Source: Deltaproteobacteria bacterium (GTDB taxonomy: Bacteria > Myxococcota_A > UBA9042 > PHBI01). Taken from it: 64,000 nucleotides of DNA. The notes below the pieces were generated by a model. The model was not told where the DNA came from. It ran no database searches and saw nothing but the letters and a program-made list of their open reading frames with translations. The stretch lies in NCBI GenBank assembly GCA_011526585.1, contig WYBB01000246.1:1-64000 (forward strand). Direction: 5' to 3'. Shown in pieces: positions 8,633 to 18,623 of this stretch. The position numbers and the translations under genes are program-made. Within the stretch, counting starts at the first letter, position 1; every line of letters begins with the position of its first letter.

Positions 8633-9316
8633 ATGTCGTCGCTCAATCATCTCGCCGCCGTCCTGGTGAGCCTCGCGGTCCTCGCGCTCGGCGCCGGGCC
8701 CGCGCTGGCCGCGCGCCCCAAGAAGCCGACGATCGAGGCTCCGGGCGAGCTGATGCTGATCTCGGTGACCCACGGCGCGATGATCGAGATCGACGGCAAG
8801 GAGATCGGCAAGGTGCCGCTCGAGGACTCGCTCGTGCTGCTGCCGGGGACCCACACGATCAAGCTCACCAAGCGCGGCTTCGCCACCCACGAGGAGGAAT
8901 TCGTCGTCGAGCCGGGCGAGTCGGTCGAGCTGATCATCGATCTGCTGCCCTTCGCGGGCATGGTGCAGATCACCACCGCCGAGCCGGGCGCGACGATCAA
9001 GGTCGACGGCAAGGTCGTCGGCGTGACCCCGTTCGACGAGGACATCCCGGCCGGCAAGAAGGTCATCACCGTCTCGCGCGAGGGCTACGTCGACGAGGTG
9101 CGCGAGGTGCTGATCAAGGCGGGCGAGCTCTACCAGCTCGACATCGCGCTCGAGCCCGTGCCCAGGGTCGAGAGCGACGGCGAGGCCTTCTACGAGACCT
9201 GGTGGTTCTGGACGATCGTCGGCGTGGCAGGCGCCGGGGCCGCCGCGGCGGTCGTCGCCACCTCGGGCGGCGAGACGGTGACGCCTACGCCGGCCTTTCG
9301 TCTGCAGGTCCCGTGA
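8633..9316 (+). CDS. PEGA-domain protein with C-terminal membrane segment
   Basis: A 227-residue exported protein with a signal peptide (residues 1-27, cleavage after ALA). Two tandem PEGA-type beta domains follow: the first around MIEIDGKEIGKVPLED to GTHTIKLTKRGF, the second around ATIKVDGKVVGVTPFDEDIPAGKKVITVSREGY. A Trp-rich junction and a hydrophobic Ala/Val helix (about 192-213) come next. PEGA domains are surface or cell-wall binding modules frequent in myxobacteria. The start is the ATG with AAGGGGG just upstream; earlier in-frame codons do not give a signal peptide. The 3-prime end overlaps the convergent hemF by 32 bases. Confidence 0.85.
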   Translation: MSSLNHLAAVLVSLAVLALGAGPALAARPKKPTIEAPGELMLISVTHGAMIEIDGKEIGKVPLEDSLVLLPGTHTIKLTKRGFATHEEEFVVEPGESVELIIDLLPFAGMVQITTAEPGATIKVDGKVVGVTPFDEDIPAGKKVITVSREGYVDEVREVLIKAGELYQLDIALEPVPRVESDGEAFYETWWFWTIVGVAGAGAAAAVVATSGGETVTPTPAFRLQVP

Positions 9317-10235
9317 GCCAGTCGCGCGGCGTCCTCAGGACCTCGATGAGCCGCGCCTCGGGGCTGCCCGCCGCCGGCTCGACCGCGTAGTCCCAGCGCA
9401 CCAGCGGCGGCAGCGACATCAGGATCGACTCGACGCGCCCGTTGGTCTGGAGGCCGAACTTCGTGCCGCGATCGTGGAGCAGGTTGAACTCGACGTAGCG
9501 CCCGCGGCGCACGAGCTGCCAGCGGCGTAGCGCCTCGTCGAAGGGCGACGTCATGCGCCGCTCGAGGATCGGCAGGTAGGCGGGCAGGAACGCGCGGCCG
9601 GTCGCCGCCCAGAACGCGAAGTGCTGCTCGAGCGTCTCGCCGGTCCGCGGCATCACGTGGTCGTAGAAGATCCCGCCGACCCCGCGCCCCTCGTCGCGGT
9701 GGGTGTTGCGGAAGTACTCGTCACACCAGCGCTTGTAGCGTTGATAGCGCGTCGGCTCGCCGGCGGGCTCGGGCGGGCCGTGGCGGCAGGCCTCGGCCAG
9801 GGTGGCGTGGAAGTGGCGCGCGTCGTCCTCGTAGAGCACGTAGGGCGTCAGATCGGCGCCGCCGCCGAACCAGCCGGTCTGGCCGCGCGCGAGGTAGCGG
9901 AAGTTGGCGTGCGTGGTGGGCGCGTGTGGGTTGTGCGGGTGCAGCACCAGCGAGACGCCGGTCGCGAAGAAGGTCTCGCCGTCGCCGGGCATCTGCGGCT
10001 TGATCGCGTCGGGCACAGCGCCCCACACCGCCGAGACGTTGACGCCCGCTTTCTCGAGCACGCGCCCGCCCTCGAGCACGCGCGTGCGTCCGCCGCCGCC
10101 GCCGTCGCGCCGCCAGCGATCCTCGACGAAGCGCGCCGCCGAGCCGGCGCTGGCCTCGACCGCCTCGAGCGCCTCACAGATCTGGTCCTGCAGCTCGGAG
10201 ACGAAGCGCTCCGCCCGCTCTGTCATGTCGCTCAT
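9285..10235 (-). CDS. hemF: Aerobic coproporphyrinogen-III oxidase
   Basis: A 316-residue enzyme that uses O2 to convert coproporphyrinogen III to protoporphyrinogen IX in haem synthesis. Recognisable motifs are WRRDGGGGGRTRVLEGG near the N-terminus, FATGVSLVLHPHNPHAPTTHANFR, WFGGGADLTPY with the conserved His/Asp pair, KRWCDEYF, HRDEGRGVGGIFYD, and GRYVEFNLLHDRGTKFGL. Length is normal. The start ATG lies in the stop of the upstream unknown gene (ATGA), so the two are co-translated. Presence of HemF points to aerobic growth. Confidence 0.97.
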   Translation of the reverse strand: MSDMTERAERFVSELQDQICEALEAVEASAGSAARFVEDRWRRDGGGGGRTRVLEGGRVLEKAGVNVSAVWGAVPDAIKPQMPGDGETFFATGVSLVLHPHNPHAPTTHANFRYLARGQTGWFGGGADLTPYVLYEDDARHFHATLAEACRHGPPEPAGEPTRYQRYKRWCDEYFRNTHRDEGRGVGGIFYDHVMPRTGETLEQHFAFWAATGRAFLPAYLPILERRMTSPFDEALRRWQLVRRGRYVEFNLLHDRGTKFGLQTNGRVESILMSLPPLVRWDYAVEPAAGSPEARLIEVLRTPRDWLTGPADERPA

Positions 10236-11452
10236 CCGATCTCCCAGTGCGCGATCCGGACGCGCCCGATCCCCGGCTCGAAGTGCACGAGGCGTACGTC
10301 GTTGCCGGTGACGTGCAGGTCGACGATCGGCTCGGGCAGGACGATCTCGGCGCGCACGAGATCGAGCGACTCGTCGATGACGACGATCTTGTGGCCGTTG
10401 GAGAGCCACACGCGCTTGCCGTCCCAGGCGAGGAGGTGGCGCGCGCTCCAGACGTATTCGGCGAACCACGGGCGCACCGCCAGGACCTTGACCGCCTCGC
10501 TCGGGTCGGCGCCGAAGAGCGGCAGCCTGACGAGCTGCACCCCGTCGAGCACGTAGGCCTGGCGCGGCCCGAGCAGGAGCTGCTGCGCGTCGTCGCCGAC
10601 GACGCCGACCGGGAAGCCCTTGCGCTCGGACACGGCGATGAGCGCGAGCTCGACGGGCTTGTCGCGGGCGGCGCGCAGGTTCAAGCCGAGGATGTCGCCC
10701 TGCAGCGCCATCGCCGTGATCTCGCCGCCCTTGTCCGGCTCGGGGTCGATCGGCAGGCGGCCGGAGAGGATCGGCTTGCCGTCGGACTCGAAGACGCCGA
10801 TCACGTCGCGCGACAGGAGCGCCACGCGGTCGCCGTCGCCGGTGGCGAGCACGTCGCAGAACGAGCCCGGCTCCTGCACGACGCGCATGCACAGGCGGAT
10901 GTCCGAGCCGCTCTCACCGAAGCGGAAGAGGCGGAAGGTGACCTCGGCGAGATCGATGCGCGGCGGGCCGAGCGCGGAGTCGTCGAGCTCGGGGCGGCCT
11001 TCGGGGAGCGGGGCGTCGGTGGCCTTGAGCGCGTAGCTCGGGAAGGCCTCGCGCGTGGCCACGTACCAGACCGTGCCCTCGGCCGACGGCAGCACGCGCA
11101 CGATCTGAGCCAGGCGCGACTGCGGCAGGACCAGCACGCGCTCGCCGACGAGCTTGCCGGGGAAGGTGCGGCTGCGCGCGCGGCCGAGCGCGAGCAGGCG
11201 CTGGCGGATCGACGAGAGCGCCCAGAAGGCGCGCATCGGATCCTTGCCGTCGGAGAGCTGGGTCAGCTCGTCGAGGCACTGCATCACCACCGGCGGGCCG
11301 GGTGCGCGCTCGCCGCTCATCACGCGCTGGGAGAGCTTCTTGGCCGCGGACGCGATGCGGCCCGGCGTCGAGCCCTTGTCGCCCGCCTCGGGATCGAGGA
11401 GGGCGAAGAGATCGCCGCGCATCACCGGCGGGGGCGGGTCGGACTCGGCCAT
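10232..11452 (-). CDS. Conserved-looking protein of unknown function, upstream of hemF
   Basis: A 406-residue soluble protein with no signal peptide or membrane segment. The N-terminal 130 residues are helical ([26 protein letters not shown]). The remainder is beta-rich with repeated strand-turn units ([47 protein letters not shown]) that resemble a degenerate beta-propeller. I do not recognise the family. It overlaps hemF by four bases and is divergent from cysD. The plus strand is also open across this region, but the minus-strand product has the natural amino-acid balance and start/stop coupling, so it is the gene. Confidence 0.75.
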   Translation of the reverse strand: MAESDPPPPVMRGDLFALLDPEAGDKGSTPGRIASAAKKLSQRVMSGERAPGPPVVMQCLDELTQLSDGKDPMRAFWALSSIRQRLLALGRARSRTFPGKLVGERVLVLPQSRLAQIVRVLPSAEGTVWYVATREAFPSYALKATDAPLPEGRPELDDSALGPPRIDLAEVTFRLFRFGESGSDIRLCMRVVQEPGSFCDVLATGDGDRVALLSRDVIGVFESDGKPILSGRLPIDPEPDKGGEITAMALQGDILGLNLRAARDKPVELALIAVSERKGFPVGVVGDDAQQLLLGPRQAYVLDGVQLVRLPLFGADPSEAVKVLAVRPWFAEYVWSARHLLAWDGKRVWLSNGHKIVVIDESLDLVRAEIVLPEPIVDLHVTGNDVRLVHFEPGIGRVRIAHWEIG

Positions 11453-11596
11453 GGCGTTCGACTATAGCCAACCCGATCGCTCGCCGGAACAGCCGAGCCC
11501 GATCCGGCCCGATCCGATTTCGAACGGCTTGTATCGCCGCCGTGGATGCGCTACCGCATCCGGCGCGTGGGCGCGCGCTGCGCCCGGAGGGATCCC

Positions 11597-12475
11597 ATGG
11601 AAGGCGCGGTGAGAGGCGATCGCCTGAGCGAGCTCGAGAGCCAGAGCATCTACATCCTGCGAGAGGCGTACCGGCACTTCAAGCAGCTCTGTATGCTCTG
11701 GAGCATCGGCAAGGACTCGACGGTGATGCTGCACCTGGCACGCAAGGCCTTCTTCGGCCACGTGCCGTTCCCGCTGGTGCACATCGACACGAGCTACAAG
11801 ATCCCGGCGATGATCGAATATCGCGATCGCCTGGCGCACGAGTGGAAGCTCAAGATGGTGGTCGGCCAGCACAAGGACGCGCTGGCCGAGGGCATGAACC
11901 ACACGCGCGGGCGCCTGGTGTGCTGCGCGGCGCTCAAGACGGAGGCGCTCAGGCGAACGCTCGACGGCACCTTCGAGCGCATGGTGATGAACGCCGAGGG
12001 GCGCTACGAGGTCGAGGTCGACCCCGAGCCGTTCACCGGCGTCATCGTCGGCGCGCGCGCGGACGAGGAGGGATCGCGTGCCAAGGAGCGCTACTTCTCG
12101 CCGCGCGACAAGAACTCGGACTGGAACATCGGCGACCAGCCGCCGGAGTTCTGGAACCAGTTCAAGACGGACTTCGCGCCCGGCACGCACGTGCGCATCC
12201 ACCCGCTGCTCGATTGGACCGAGCTCAACATCTGGGAGTACATCGAGCGCGAGTCGATCCCGATCATCGATCTCTACTTCGATCAGGGCGCGGGCACGCG
12301 CTATCGCTCGCTCGGGTGCGCGCCGTGCACGGGCAACATCCAGTCGGCCGCGAAGAGCCCGCGCGAGGTGATCCTCGAGCTGATGCGCACCAAGACGGCC
12401 GAGCGCGCCGGCCGCGCGCAGGATCAGGAGGATCCGCACGCGATGGAGAAGCTCCGGCGCGAGGGGTACATGTGA
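11597..12475 (+). CDS. cysD: Sulfate adenylyltransferase subunit 2
   Basis: A 292-residue PP-loop ATPase that adenylates sulfate to APS with CysN, the first step of sulfate assimilation or sulfation. Diagnostic segments are [19 protein letters not shown], the PP-loop SIGKDSTVM (about residues 36-44), [39 protein letters not shown], and the C-terminal [11 protein letters not shown]. The start is the ATG preceded by GGAGGG; an earlier ATG lacks a ribosome site. The stop overlaps the start of cysN. No cysH, cysI or cysJ lies nearby. Confidence 0.96.
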   Translation: MEGAVRGDRLSELESQSIYILREAYRHFKQLCMLWSIGKDSTVMLHLARKAFFGHVPFPLVHIDTSYKIPAMIEYRDRLAHEWKLKMVVGQHKDALAEGMNHTRGRLVCCAALKTEALRRTLDGTFERMVMNAEGRYEVEVDPEPFTGVIVGARADEEGSRAKERYFSPRDKNSDWNIGDQPPEFWNQFKTDFAPGTHVRIHPLLDWTELNIWEYIERESIPIIDLYFDQGAGTRYRSLGCAPCTGNIQSAAKSPREVILELMRTKTAERAGRAQDQEDPHAMEKLRREGYM

Positions 12476-14328
12476 TGAGTGCCGCCTACGACACCGCCGC
12501 CGCCACGTCTGTCGCGCACGGTCCGGCGCGCGAGCAGATGAACATCGTCATCGTCGGCCACGTGGACCACGGCAAGTCCACGCTGGTCGGGCGCCTGCTC
12601 GCCGACACCGACAGCCTGCCGACCGGCAAGCTCGAGGCGGTCAAGGCGATCTGCCAGCGCCAGGGCAAGCTCTTCGAGTACGCCTTCCTGCTCGACGCGC
12701 TGGAGGCCGAGCGCGACCAGGGGATCACCATCGACTCGGCGCGCTGCTTCTTCGGCACGGCGCGCCGCGACTACATCGTCATCGACGCGCCCGGCCACAT
12801 CGAGTTCCTGAAGAACATGATCTCGGGCGCGGCGCGGGCCGAGGCGGCGCTGCTCATCATCGACGCGCACGAGGGCGTGCGCGAGAACTCGCGGCGCCAC
12901 GGCTACGTGCTCGGGCTGCTCGGGATCCGGCAGGTGACGGTGCTCGTCAACAAGATGGACCTCGTCGGCTACCGCCAGGAGGTCTTCGAGGCGATCGAGC
13001 GCGAGTATCGGGCGTTCCTGGGCGAGGTCGGGATCGAGCCGATGCGCTTCATCCCGATCTCGGCGCGCGAGGGCGACATGATCGTGCCGGGGCAGGGCAG
13101 GGCGATGCCGTGGTATCGCGGGCCGAGCGTGCTCGAGGCGGTCGATCGCTTCGAGAAGGCGCCGAGCCTGCGCGAGGCGCCGCTGCGCCTGCCGGTGCAG
13201 GACGTCTACAAGTGGAACGAGGCCGGGGACGAGCGGCGTATCGTCGCCGGGCGGGTCGAGACCGGGCGCATCGCGGTCGGGGACCGCGTGCTCTTCTCGC
13301 CGTCGATGAAGAGCGCGGTCGTGCACTCGATCGAGCGCTTCTCGACGCGCGACGATCTGCCGGCCGAGGTCGACGCCGTCGCCGGCGAGTCGACCGGCTT
13401 CACGCTCGACGAGCAGCTCTTCGTGAGGCGCGGCGAGATCGTCTCGCATCTGGGCGGCTCGCAGCCGGCGGTCTCGTCGCGGCTGCGCGCCAACGTGGTC
13501 TGGCTCGGGCGCGAGCCGCTCCGCTTGGGGCGGAGCTACAAGCTCAAGCTGACGACCGTCGAGATGCAGGCGCGGGTCGCGGAGATCCGGAAGGTGCTCG
13601 ACGCGTCGACCCTGGACACCGAGGTGCGCGCCGAGGTGCGCCGCCACGAGGTGGCCGAGCTGGTGCTCGAGCTGCGGCGCGCGATCGCCTTCGACACGAT
13701 CGACAAGCACAGCGCCACCGCGCGCTTCGTGCTGGTCGACGGCTACGACGTCGCCGGCGGCGGCATCATCCTCGAGGCGCTCTCCGACCAGCTCGAGCGC
13801 CACCGCGACGAGCAGCGCGTGCGCGAGTTCGAGTGGATCCCGAGCCTGGTCGGTCCGGAGGAGCGCGCCGCGCGCCTCGGGCACAAGACCGCGCTGGTGC
13901 TGCTCACCGGCGAGGCCCAGGTCGGCAAGGCGGCGATCGCCAAGGCGCTCGAGAAGGTGCTCTTCGATCGCGGGCTCGGCGCCTACCTGCTCGACGGCAA
14001 GAACGTCTTCCTCGGCGTCGAGGCCGACCTGGTGGGCCGCCCCGATCGCATAGAGATCACGAGGCGTTACGCCGAGGTCGCCTACCTGATGCTCGACGCC
14101 GGCCACCTGGTCGTCTCGACCTCCAACACCTTCGGCCTGGCCGACCACGGCATCATCCGCACGCTGGTGCACCCGCACCCGGTCGTGCACGTGCACGTCG
14201 GCGCCGAGGCGACCGGCGCCGAGCTGACCCTGCCCGAGTGCGGGCTCAGTCCCTCGGCCGAGGCGCTGGCGCAGGCGGTGCAGGCGATCGAGGCGCTGCT
14301 CGCCGAGCGCGGTCTCACGCGAGAGTAG
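12475..14328 (+). CDS. cysN: Sulfate adenylyltransferase subunit 1 fused to degenerate APS-kinase domain
   Basis: A 617-residue CysN-CysC-type fusion. The N-terminal GTPase has GHVDHGKST (28-36), DAPGH and VNKMD, followed by the EF-Tu-like beta domains ending around [18 protein letters not shown]. The C-terminal part from about residue 470 aligns in order with APS kinase: a P-loop, [26 protein letters not shown]. However, the P-loop reads GEAQVGKAA (Ala in place of the Ser/Thr after GK), DGDNVR has become DGKNVF, and the usual region after the ISPF-like motif is altered. The GTPase half should support APS synthesis with CysD. The kinase half is probably inactive or changed in role. It is translationally coupled to cysD. 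Confidence 0.9.
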   Translation: MSAAYDTAAATSVAHGPAREQMNIVIVGHVDHGKSTLVGRLLADTDSLPTGKLEAVKAICQRQGKLFEYAFLLDALEAERDQGITIDSARCFFGTARRDYIVIDAPGHIEFLKNMISGAARAEAALLIIDAHEGVRENSRRHGYVLGLLGIRQVTVLVNKMDLVGYRQEVFEAIEREYRAFLGEVGIEPMRFIPISAREGDMIVPGQGRAMPWYRGPSVLEAVDRFEKAPSLREAPLRLPVQDVYKWNEAGDERRIVAGRVETGRIAVGDRVLFSPSMKSAVVHSIERFSTRDDLPAEVDAVAGESTGFTLDEQLFVRRGEIVSHLGGSQPAVSSRLRANVVWLGREPLRLGRSYKLKLTTVEMQARVAEIRKVLDASTLDTEVRAEVRRHEVAELVLELRRAIAFDTIDKHSATARFVLVDGYDVAGGGIILEALSDQLERHRDEQRVREFEWIPSLVGPEERAARLGHKTALVLLTGEAQVGKAAIAKALEKVLFDRGLGAYLLDGKNVFLGVEADLVGRPDRIEITRRYAEVAYLMLDAGHLVVSTSNTFGLADHGIIRTLVHPHPVVHVHVGAEATGAELTLPECGLSPSAEALAQAVQAIEALLAERGLTRE

Positions 14329-14544
14329 CGAGCGCTGGGTTTCGTCCCGCGATGCCGCGGAGCGCGGTTCGCCGGCACGACCGCGGTCGGGTTCGCGCGG
14401 CGTGCGTCACGCGTGCCAATGTGGAACCTCCGGTGGAACGTCCCGCCCCGAGCGTGGCGGGGGGCGCGCAATGCGTGCGGTTGCCGGCCATGGCACGCAT
14501 CGTGCTGAATCGCACATCGAGCGCCACGCTCGGAGGAGGACATG

Positions 14545-14940
14545 ATGATCGTGCAGGTGACGAGGGACGAGGGAGGAGACGCCGCGACGAGCCACACGGC
14601 GCCGGTCTTGCGCGTGGAGCTCGAGGCCGAGGCGCAGGCGCTCCGTGAGGGTGAGGCCTGGCGCACGACCGGGCACGCGGCCAAGACGCTGGTCAAGCAC
14701 GAGGACCTGCGGGTGGTCCTGATCGCGCTCGCGGAAGGCGCGCGACTCCACGAGCACGTCACCGACCACGGGATCGCGGTGCAGACGGTGCGCGGACGCT
14801 TGCGGCTGGCCCTGCCGGAGGAGGTCGTCGAGCTCCCGGCGGGCACGCTCCTGGCGCTCGGCCGCGGGATCCCCCACGACGTCGTCGCGATCGAGGAGAG
14901 CGTCTTCCTGCTGACCGTGAGCTGGGACGCGAACTCGTAG
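14545..14940 (+). CDS. Small cupin-domain protein
   Basis: A 131-residue single-domain cupin. The beta-strands carry a reduced cupin motif: a His pair in ARLHEHVTDHG (motif 1) and a later His in GRGIPHDVVAIEES (motif 2), separated by TVRGRLRLALPEEVVELPAGTLLAL. Metal binding is plausible. Of two adjacent ATGs the second is chosen because the AGGAGG at 14534-14539 then sits five bases away rather than two. It stands alone between cysN and a small minus-strand gene; its role is unknown. Such cupins often sense or detoxify small molecules. Confidence 0.75.
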   Translation: MIVQVTRDEGGDAATSHTAPVLRVELEAEAQALREGEAWRTTGHAAKTLVKHEDLRVVLIALAEGARLHEHVTDHGIAVQTVRGRLRLALPEEVVELPAGTLLALGRGIPHDVVAIEESVFLLTVSWDANS

Positions 14941-15022
14941 CCGGCAGGGTAGGGGCGCGCGCCGCGCTGGCGGCCCACTCCAATCGAGCAACGAAGGAGA
15001 CGGGCGCGAATCGGCCCCGAAT

Positions 15023-15223
15023 TCAGCGGTCCATCTTGCCGGTGCGCGTCTCGTAGGTATACGACTCGAGCTCGCCGCCCTGGTAGGCCATGCGCTCGCG
15101 CTGGTGCGGATCGACGACGTAGACCGCCTGCTTGAGCTCGAGCGACAGGGCCTTGGCGGCGTCGATCGCCTCCTTGCGGGTTGCGAACTCGGTGACCTCG
15201 GTGCCGTTCTGGAGCTGGTACAT
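15023..15223 (-). CDS. Small hypothetical protein
   Basis: A 66-residue acidic/basic soluble protein, beginning MYQLQNGTEVTEFATRKEAI and continuing with two short helices and two beta-strands (QAVYVVDP, ESYTYETRTG). It resembles the short alpha/beta DUF2188-type fold in general layout but I cannot assign it. A TTG directly upstream is in frame; the ATG is preferred. It is isolated, with its own upstream spacer on the minus strand. Confidence 0.6.
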   Translation of the reverse strand: MYQLQNGTEVTEFATRKEAIDAAKALSLELKQAVYVVDPHQRERMAYQGGELESYTYETRTGKMDR

Positions 15224-15337
15224 CAATAGCCTCGTCGGGGTTTGTGCCCTCTGAAAAGGGCGGCGGGACCGTAGGCAAGCGCGCGCGCGAAGTCAAGCGA
15301 CATGCGGGTTCGATCGGTCCCTTGTCCGTGCGGCGAT

Positions 15338-15408
15338 CGTGAGTTCGCCACCGCGCTCCCGCCCTCGGATCCGGGCACGCCTCGACCCCGAACTCACGTG
15401 CTCGAGGC
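15338..15408 (-). terminator. Nested inverted repeats just downstream of the thiD-cysK fusion
   Basis: Two overlapping pairs are seen: CGTGAGTTCG at 15338-15347 with CGAACTCACG at 15389-15398, and GCCTCGA at 15379-15385 with TCGAGGC at 15402-15408. Only one can form at a time. They begin nine bases after the stop of the minus-strand fusion gene, so transcription termination is likely. No T-run is present. Confidence 0.4.
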
Positions 15409-15416
15409 GTCCCTGT

Positions 15417-17213
15417 TCAGCGCTTCAGGTACTTCATCCCGGTGTCGCACAGGACCGTGACGACGGTGGCGTCCGGGCCGAGGCGCGCGGCGACGCGCAG
15501 GGCCGCGACCACGTTGGCCCCGGTCGAGGTGCCGCCGAAGAGGCCCTCCTCGCGCGCCAGCCGCGCGGCCATCGCCTTGGCCTCCTCGGTCGAGACGGTG
15601 ATGATCTCGTGTACGAGCTCGGGCCGCCAGAGCGGCACGACGAAGCCGGCGCCGATCCCGTCGATGCCGTGTGCGCCCGTGCTGGCTCCGGAGAGCACCG
15701 CCGACTCCGCCGGCTCGACGGCGACGACGCGGAGTGAAGGCAGCGCCGCGGCGAGCACCTCCGCCGTGCCGCGCAGCGAGGCCGCGCTGCCGACGCACTG
15801 CACGAAGGCGTCGACGCGCCCCTCGGTCTGCGCCAGGATCTCTCGCGCCATCGCGTGATAGGCGCCGAGCTGATCGGCGTTGGCGAGCTGATCGGTGAAG
15901 AAGCGGCCGGGCTCGGCGGCGAGCGCGCGCGCGCGCGCGATCATCTCGCGCGTGAGCGCTGCGGTCATGCGGCCGCCGTCGCTCTCGACGATCGTCAGGT
16001 GCGCGCCGAGCGCCTGCATGTGCCGGAGCTTGTCGGGCGCGAAGGCGTCGGAGCTCACGATCTCGAGCGGGTAGCCCTTGGTCGCGCACACCAGCGCGAG
16101 CGACACGCCGGTGCTGCCGCCGGTGTACTCGACGACCGAGCCGCCGGCGCGAAGGCGGCCGTCGGCCTCCGCCGCCTCGATCATGGCGAGCGCCATGCGG
16201 TCCTTCATGCTGCCGGTCGGGTTCTCGCTCTCGAGCTTGAGCAGGATCCTCGCGCCGCCGACAGGGCCGAGCTTGTGCAGCGGCACGAGCGAGGTGCCGC
16301 CGATGCAGTCGAGGACGTCGCGCGCCACGCGGGTCGATGGACCCGGCGCGCGCTCGGGGTGACGGCGGACGAGCTCGACCAGGTGATCGACGGGGCCGTG
16401 GCCGTGGCCGAGCGGCAGCGCGGCGGCGAGCGCGGCGGTGAGGTAGCGCTTGGCGGCGGCGAGCGCGTCGGGCAACCCGAGGCCGCGCGCGAGGTTGGCG
16501 GCGATGGCGGCCGAGAAGGTGCAGCCGGTGCCATGCGTGCTGGTCGTCTCGATCCACGGCGCGGTGAGCTCGGCGGTGGTGCCGTCGGGGTAGCGCACCA
16601 GATCGATGGCGCGGGTCCTTGCCGGGCCGAGCGGGTGACCGCCCTTGATCACGATCGTCGCGCGCGGCGCGAGCCTGGCGATCGCCTCGGCGTGCGCGCG
16701 CGCGTCGGCGTCGAGCGCCAGGCCCGAGAGCGCGGCAGCCTCGGGGCGGTTGGGCGTCACGACCGTCGCCAGCGACAAGAGCTGGACCAGCGCGCGCTCC
16801 GCGCCGGCATCGAGCAGGCGATGGCCCGAGGTCGCGATCATAACAGGATCGACGACGAGCGGGATCGACGGAGCACGCCGGGTCCACGCTTCGATCACCG
16901 CCTCGATCACCGCCTGGTTGGCGAGCATGCCGGTCTTGGCCGCGGCGACCGGCAGGTCGTCGAGCACCGCGTCGATCTGCGCGGCGACGAGCGCGGGGCT
17001 CACCGCCTCCCACGCGTTCACCCCGCGCGTATTCTGCGCGGTGATGGCGGTGACGGCGCTCGTGCCGAGGAGACCGTGCGCGGCGAAGGTCCTCAGATCG
17101 GCCTGGATCCCGGCGCCGCCGCCCGAGTCGGAGCCTGCGATCGTCAAGGCGGCGATCGGGACCGAGAGGCGTGCTCCCCCTGTCGACTCGTTCGGCTCGC
17201 TGCGATTTGGCAT
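15417..17213 (-). CDS. ThiD (HMP/HMP-P kinase) fused to a cysteine synthase-like PLP enzyme
   Basis: A single uninterrupted frame of 598 residues with two full-length domains. Residues about 17-280 form a ribokinase-fold hydroxymethylpyrimidine kinase: [58 protein letters not shown]. Residues about 295-598 form a fold-type II PLP enzyme of the cysteine synthase family, with the lysine in [11 protein letters not shown], phosphate-binding [12 protein letters not shown] (a variant of TSGNTG) and a C-terminal [11 protein letters not shown]. The start ATG is preceded by an AGGGGGGA; it lies 40 bases from a divergent MBL gene. ThiD acts in thiamine synthesis; the PLP half probably makes or breaks down cysteine or a relative. 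No stop, frameshift or good internal start separates the halves. Confidence 0.9.
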   Translation of the reverse strand: MPNRSEPNESTGGARLSVPIAALTIAGSDSGGGAGIQADLRTFAAHGLLGTSAVTAITAQNTRGVNAWEAVSPALVAAQIDAVLDDLPVAAAKTGMLANQAVIEAVIEAWTRRAPSIPLVVDPVMIATSGHRLLDAGAERALVQLLSLATVVTPNRPEAAALSGLALDADARAHAEAIARLAPRATIVIKGGHPLGPARTRAIDLVRYPDGTTAELTAPWIETTSTHGTGCTFSAAIAANLARGLGLPDALAAAKRYLTAALAAALPLGHGHGPVDHLVELVRRHPERAPGPSTRVARDVLDCIGGTSLVPLHKLGPVGGARILLKLESENPTGSMKDRMALAMIEAAEADGRLRAGGSVVEYTGGSTGVSLALVCATKGYPLEIVSSDAFAPDKLRHMQALGAHLTIVESDGGRMTAALTREMIARARALAAEPGRFFTDQLANADQLGAYHAMAREILAQTEGRVDAFVQCVGSAASLRGTAEVLAAALPSLRVVAVEPAESAVLSGASTGAHGIDGIGAGFVVPLWRPELVHEIITVSTEEAKAMAARLAREEGLFGGTSTGANVVAALRVAARLGPDATVVTVLCDTGMKYLKR

Positions 17214-17252
17214 CGACCATCCCCCCTCGTGCATGCCAGGGTAGTCAGCACC

Positions 17253-18143
17253 ATGGATCCGACCGACGTCCAGCACGATTCACCCGTCTTCGTCACCCCG
17301 AACGGGCTCACCGTGCGCTGGCTCGGCACCGCGGGCTACGAGCTCACCTCGGCCGAGGGGCCGATCCTGCTCATCGACCCCTACGTCACCCGCGTCGGCC
17401 TCGTGCGCTACCTCACGCGCCGCATCGTGCCCGACGCGGCGCTCGTCGCCGAGGCCTTCTCGCGCGCCGACGCGATCCTCGTCGGCCACTCGCACTTCGA
17501 CCATGTCATGGACGTGCCGCTCATCGCCCAGCGCAGCGGCGCGCACGTTCACGGCTCGCGCTCGACCGCCAACCTGATGCAGGCGATGGGCCTGCCCGCG
17601 GCGCAGTTCACCGCGCTCGACAAGGACGCCCCGACCACCTTCGAGGTCGGGCCCTTCAAGGTGACCGCGGTGCCGAGCGTGCACTCGCGCTTCGCCCTCG
17701 GCAAGAAGGTCCCCTACGCCGGCGACATCCCGTGCACCTGCGAGGTGCACTTGAAGGGCAGTCAGTACCGCTGCGGCGACGTCTTCAGCTTCCTCGTCGA
17801 CTACCACGGCTACCGTCTCTATCACCTCGGCAGCGCCAACCTGATCGAAGACGCGATCCCGCGCGAGGCCCGTGGCGTCGATCTCCTGCTCATGTGCATC
17901 GCCGCGCGCTTCGCCACCGAGCGCTTCGTGCCGCGCACGCTGGCCGCGTTCACGCCCGAGCGCGTCATGCCGATGCACTACGACTTCATGTGGCGCAGCG
18001 CCGACAAGCCGATGCGCCTCCTGCCGCGCACCGACTTCGGGCGCCTCGTCGCCGAGGTCCGGACCTTCTCGCGCGAGCCCTCGGTGCTCACCCTGCCGAT
18101 CCTGGTCAGGCCGCCCGCCGGCCCCCCGTCCCAGAGAGTGTGA
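17253..18143 (+). CDS. MBL-fold metallo-hydrolase (UlaG-like)
   Basis: A 296-residue protein of the metallo-beta-lactamase superfamily, UlaG/YycJ-type branch. Typical features are VRWLGTAGYELTSAEGPILLIDPYV, the metal motif HSHFDHVMD (HxHxDH), VPSVHSR, and a late MPMHYDFMW. A Cys-containing insert (GDIPCTCEVHLKGSQYRCGD) is unusual. The substrate is unknown. The start ATG is divergent from the ThiD fusion; the stop overlaps the BolA start (TGATG). Confidence 0.85.
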   Translation: MDPTDVQHDSPVFVTPNGLTVRWLGTAGYELTSAEGPILLIDPYVTRVGLVRYLTRRIVPDAALVAEAFSRADAILVGHSHFDHVMDVPLIAQRSGAHVHGSRSTANLMQAMGLPAAQFTALDKDAPTTFEVGPFKVTAVPSVHSRFALGKKVPYAGDIPCTCEVHLKGSQYRCGDVFSFLVDYHGYRLYHLGSANLIEDAIPREARGVDLLLMCIAARFATERFVPRTLAAFTPERVMPMHYDFMWRSADKPMRLLPRTDFGRLVAEVRTFSREPSVLTLPILVRPPAGPPSQRV

Positions 18144-18382
18144 TGATCTCAGCCGAACAGCTCACCGAGCTCCTCAAGAACGCCTTCCCCGACGCGGTGA
18201 TCCAGCTCAAGGATCTCACCGGTGGCCAGGACCACTGGCAGGCCGAGATCACCTCCGCCGCGTTCGCCGGCCTCTCGCCGATCGCCCGCCACCGCAAGGT
18301 CTACGCCGCCCTGGCCGAGGAGATGAAGGGGCCGATCCACGCGCTCTCCCTCAAGACGCTCGCGCCCGGCGAGACGGGCTGA
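18143..18382 (+). CDS. BolA/IbaG-family protein
   Basis: A 79-residue protein with the whole BolA fold: ISAEQLTELLKNAFPDAVIQLKDLTGGQDHWQ in front and the helix-turn motif LSPIARHRKVYAALAEEM followed by IHALSLKTLAPGE. BolA proteins bind monothiol glutaredoxins through an Fe-S cluster and take part in iron-sulfur trafficking. The conserved His (in DHW and ARHR) are present. Translationally coupled to the MBL hydrolase. Confidence 0.9.
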   Translation: MISAEQLTELLKNAFPDAVIQLKDLTGGQDHWQAEITSAAFAGLSPIARHRKVYAALAEEMKGPIHALSLKTLAPGETG

Positions 18383-18623
18383 GGCGTCTGTCCCGGTCGG
18401 TGCCGATCGCGCCGGCGCTCATCGCGGCGTAGGCGGGCCCACATGGACGAGCCCCCGAGCCTGTTCCGCCATGCCGAGCGCGCTGGTCTGCACGAGCTGC
18501 GCGTATGCGTGGATGGCACGGAGGTAGCCAGGGTCGAAGCGACGGCATACGGCGCTCCCCGGCGTGGGACCCGTGCGGCCCCTCGCGATCGCCAAACGCC
18601 CCGTCGCGGAGTATTGCATTCCG

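Noticed and set aside
10247-11467. Plus-strand open frame of the same length as the unknown gene before hemF
   Set aside because: It is His/Glu/Arg-rich without structure. The minus-strand frame is coupled to hemF and has normal composition.
14378-14389. Perfect 12-base palindrome CGACCGCGGTCG after cysN
   Set aside because: Such short palindromes are frequent at this GC content; no longer stem, T-run or link to a gene start was seen.
17214-17252. Possible TPP riboswitch before the ThiD fusion
   Set aside because: The divergent gap is only about 40 bases, too short for a THI element, and no conserved CUGAGA-type core is present.
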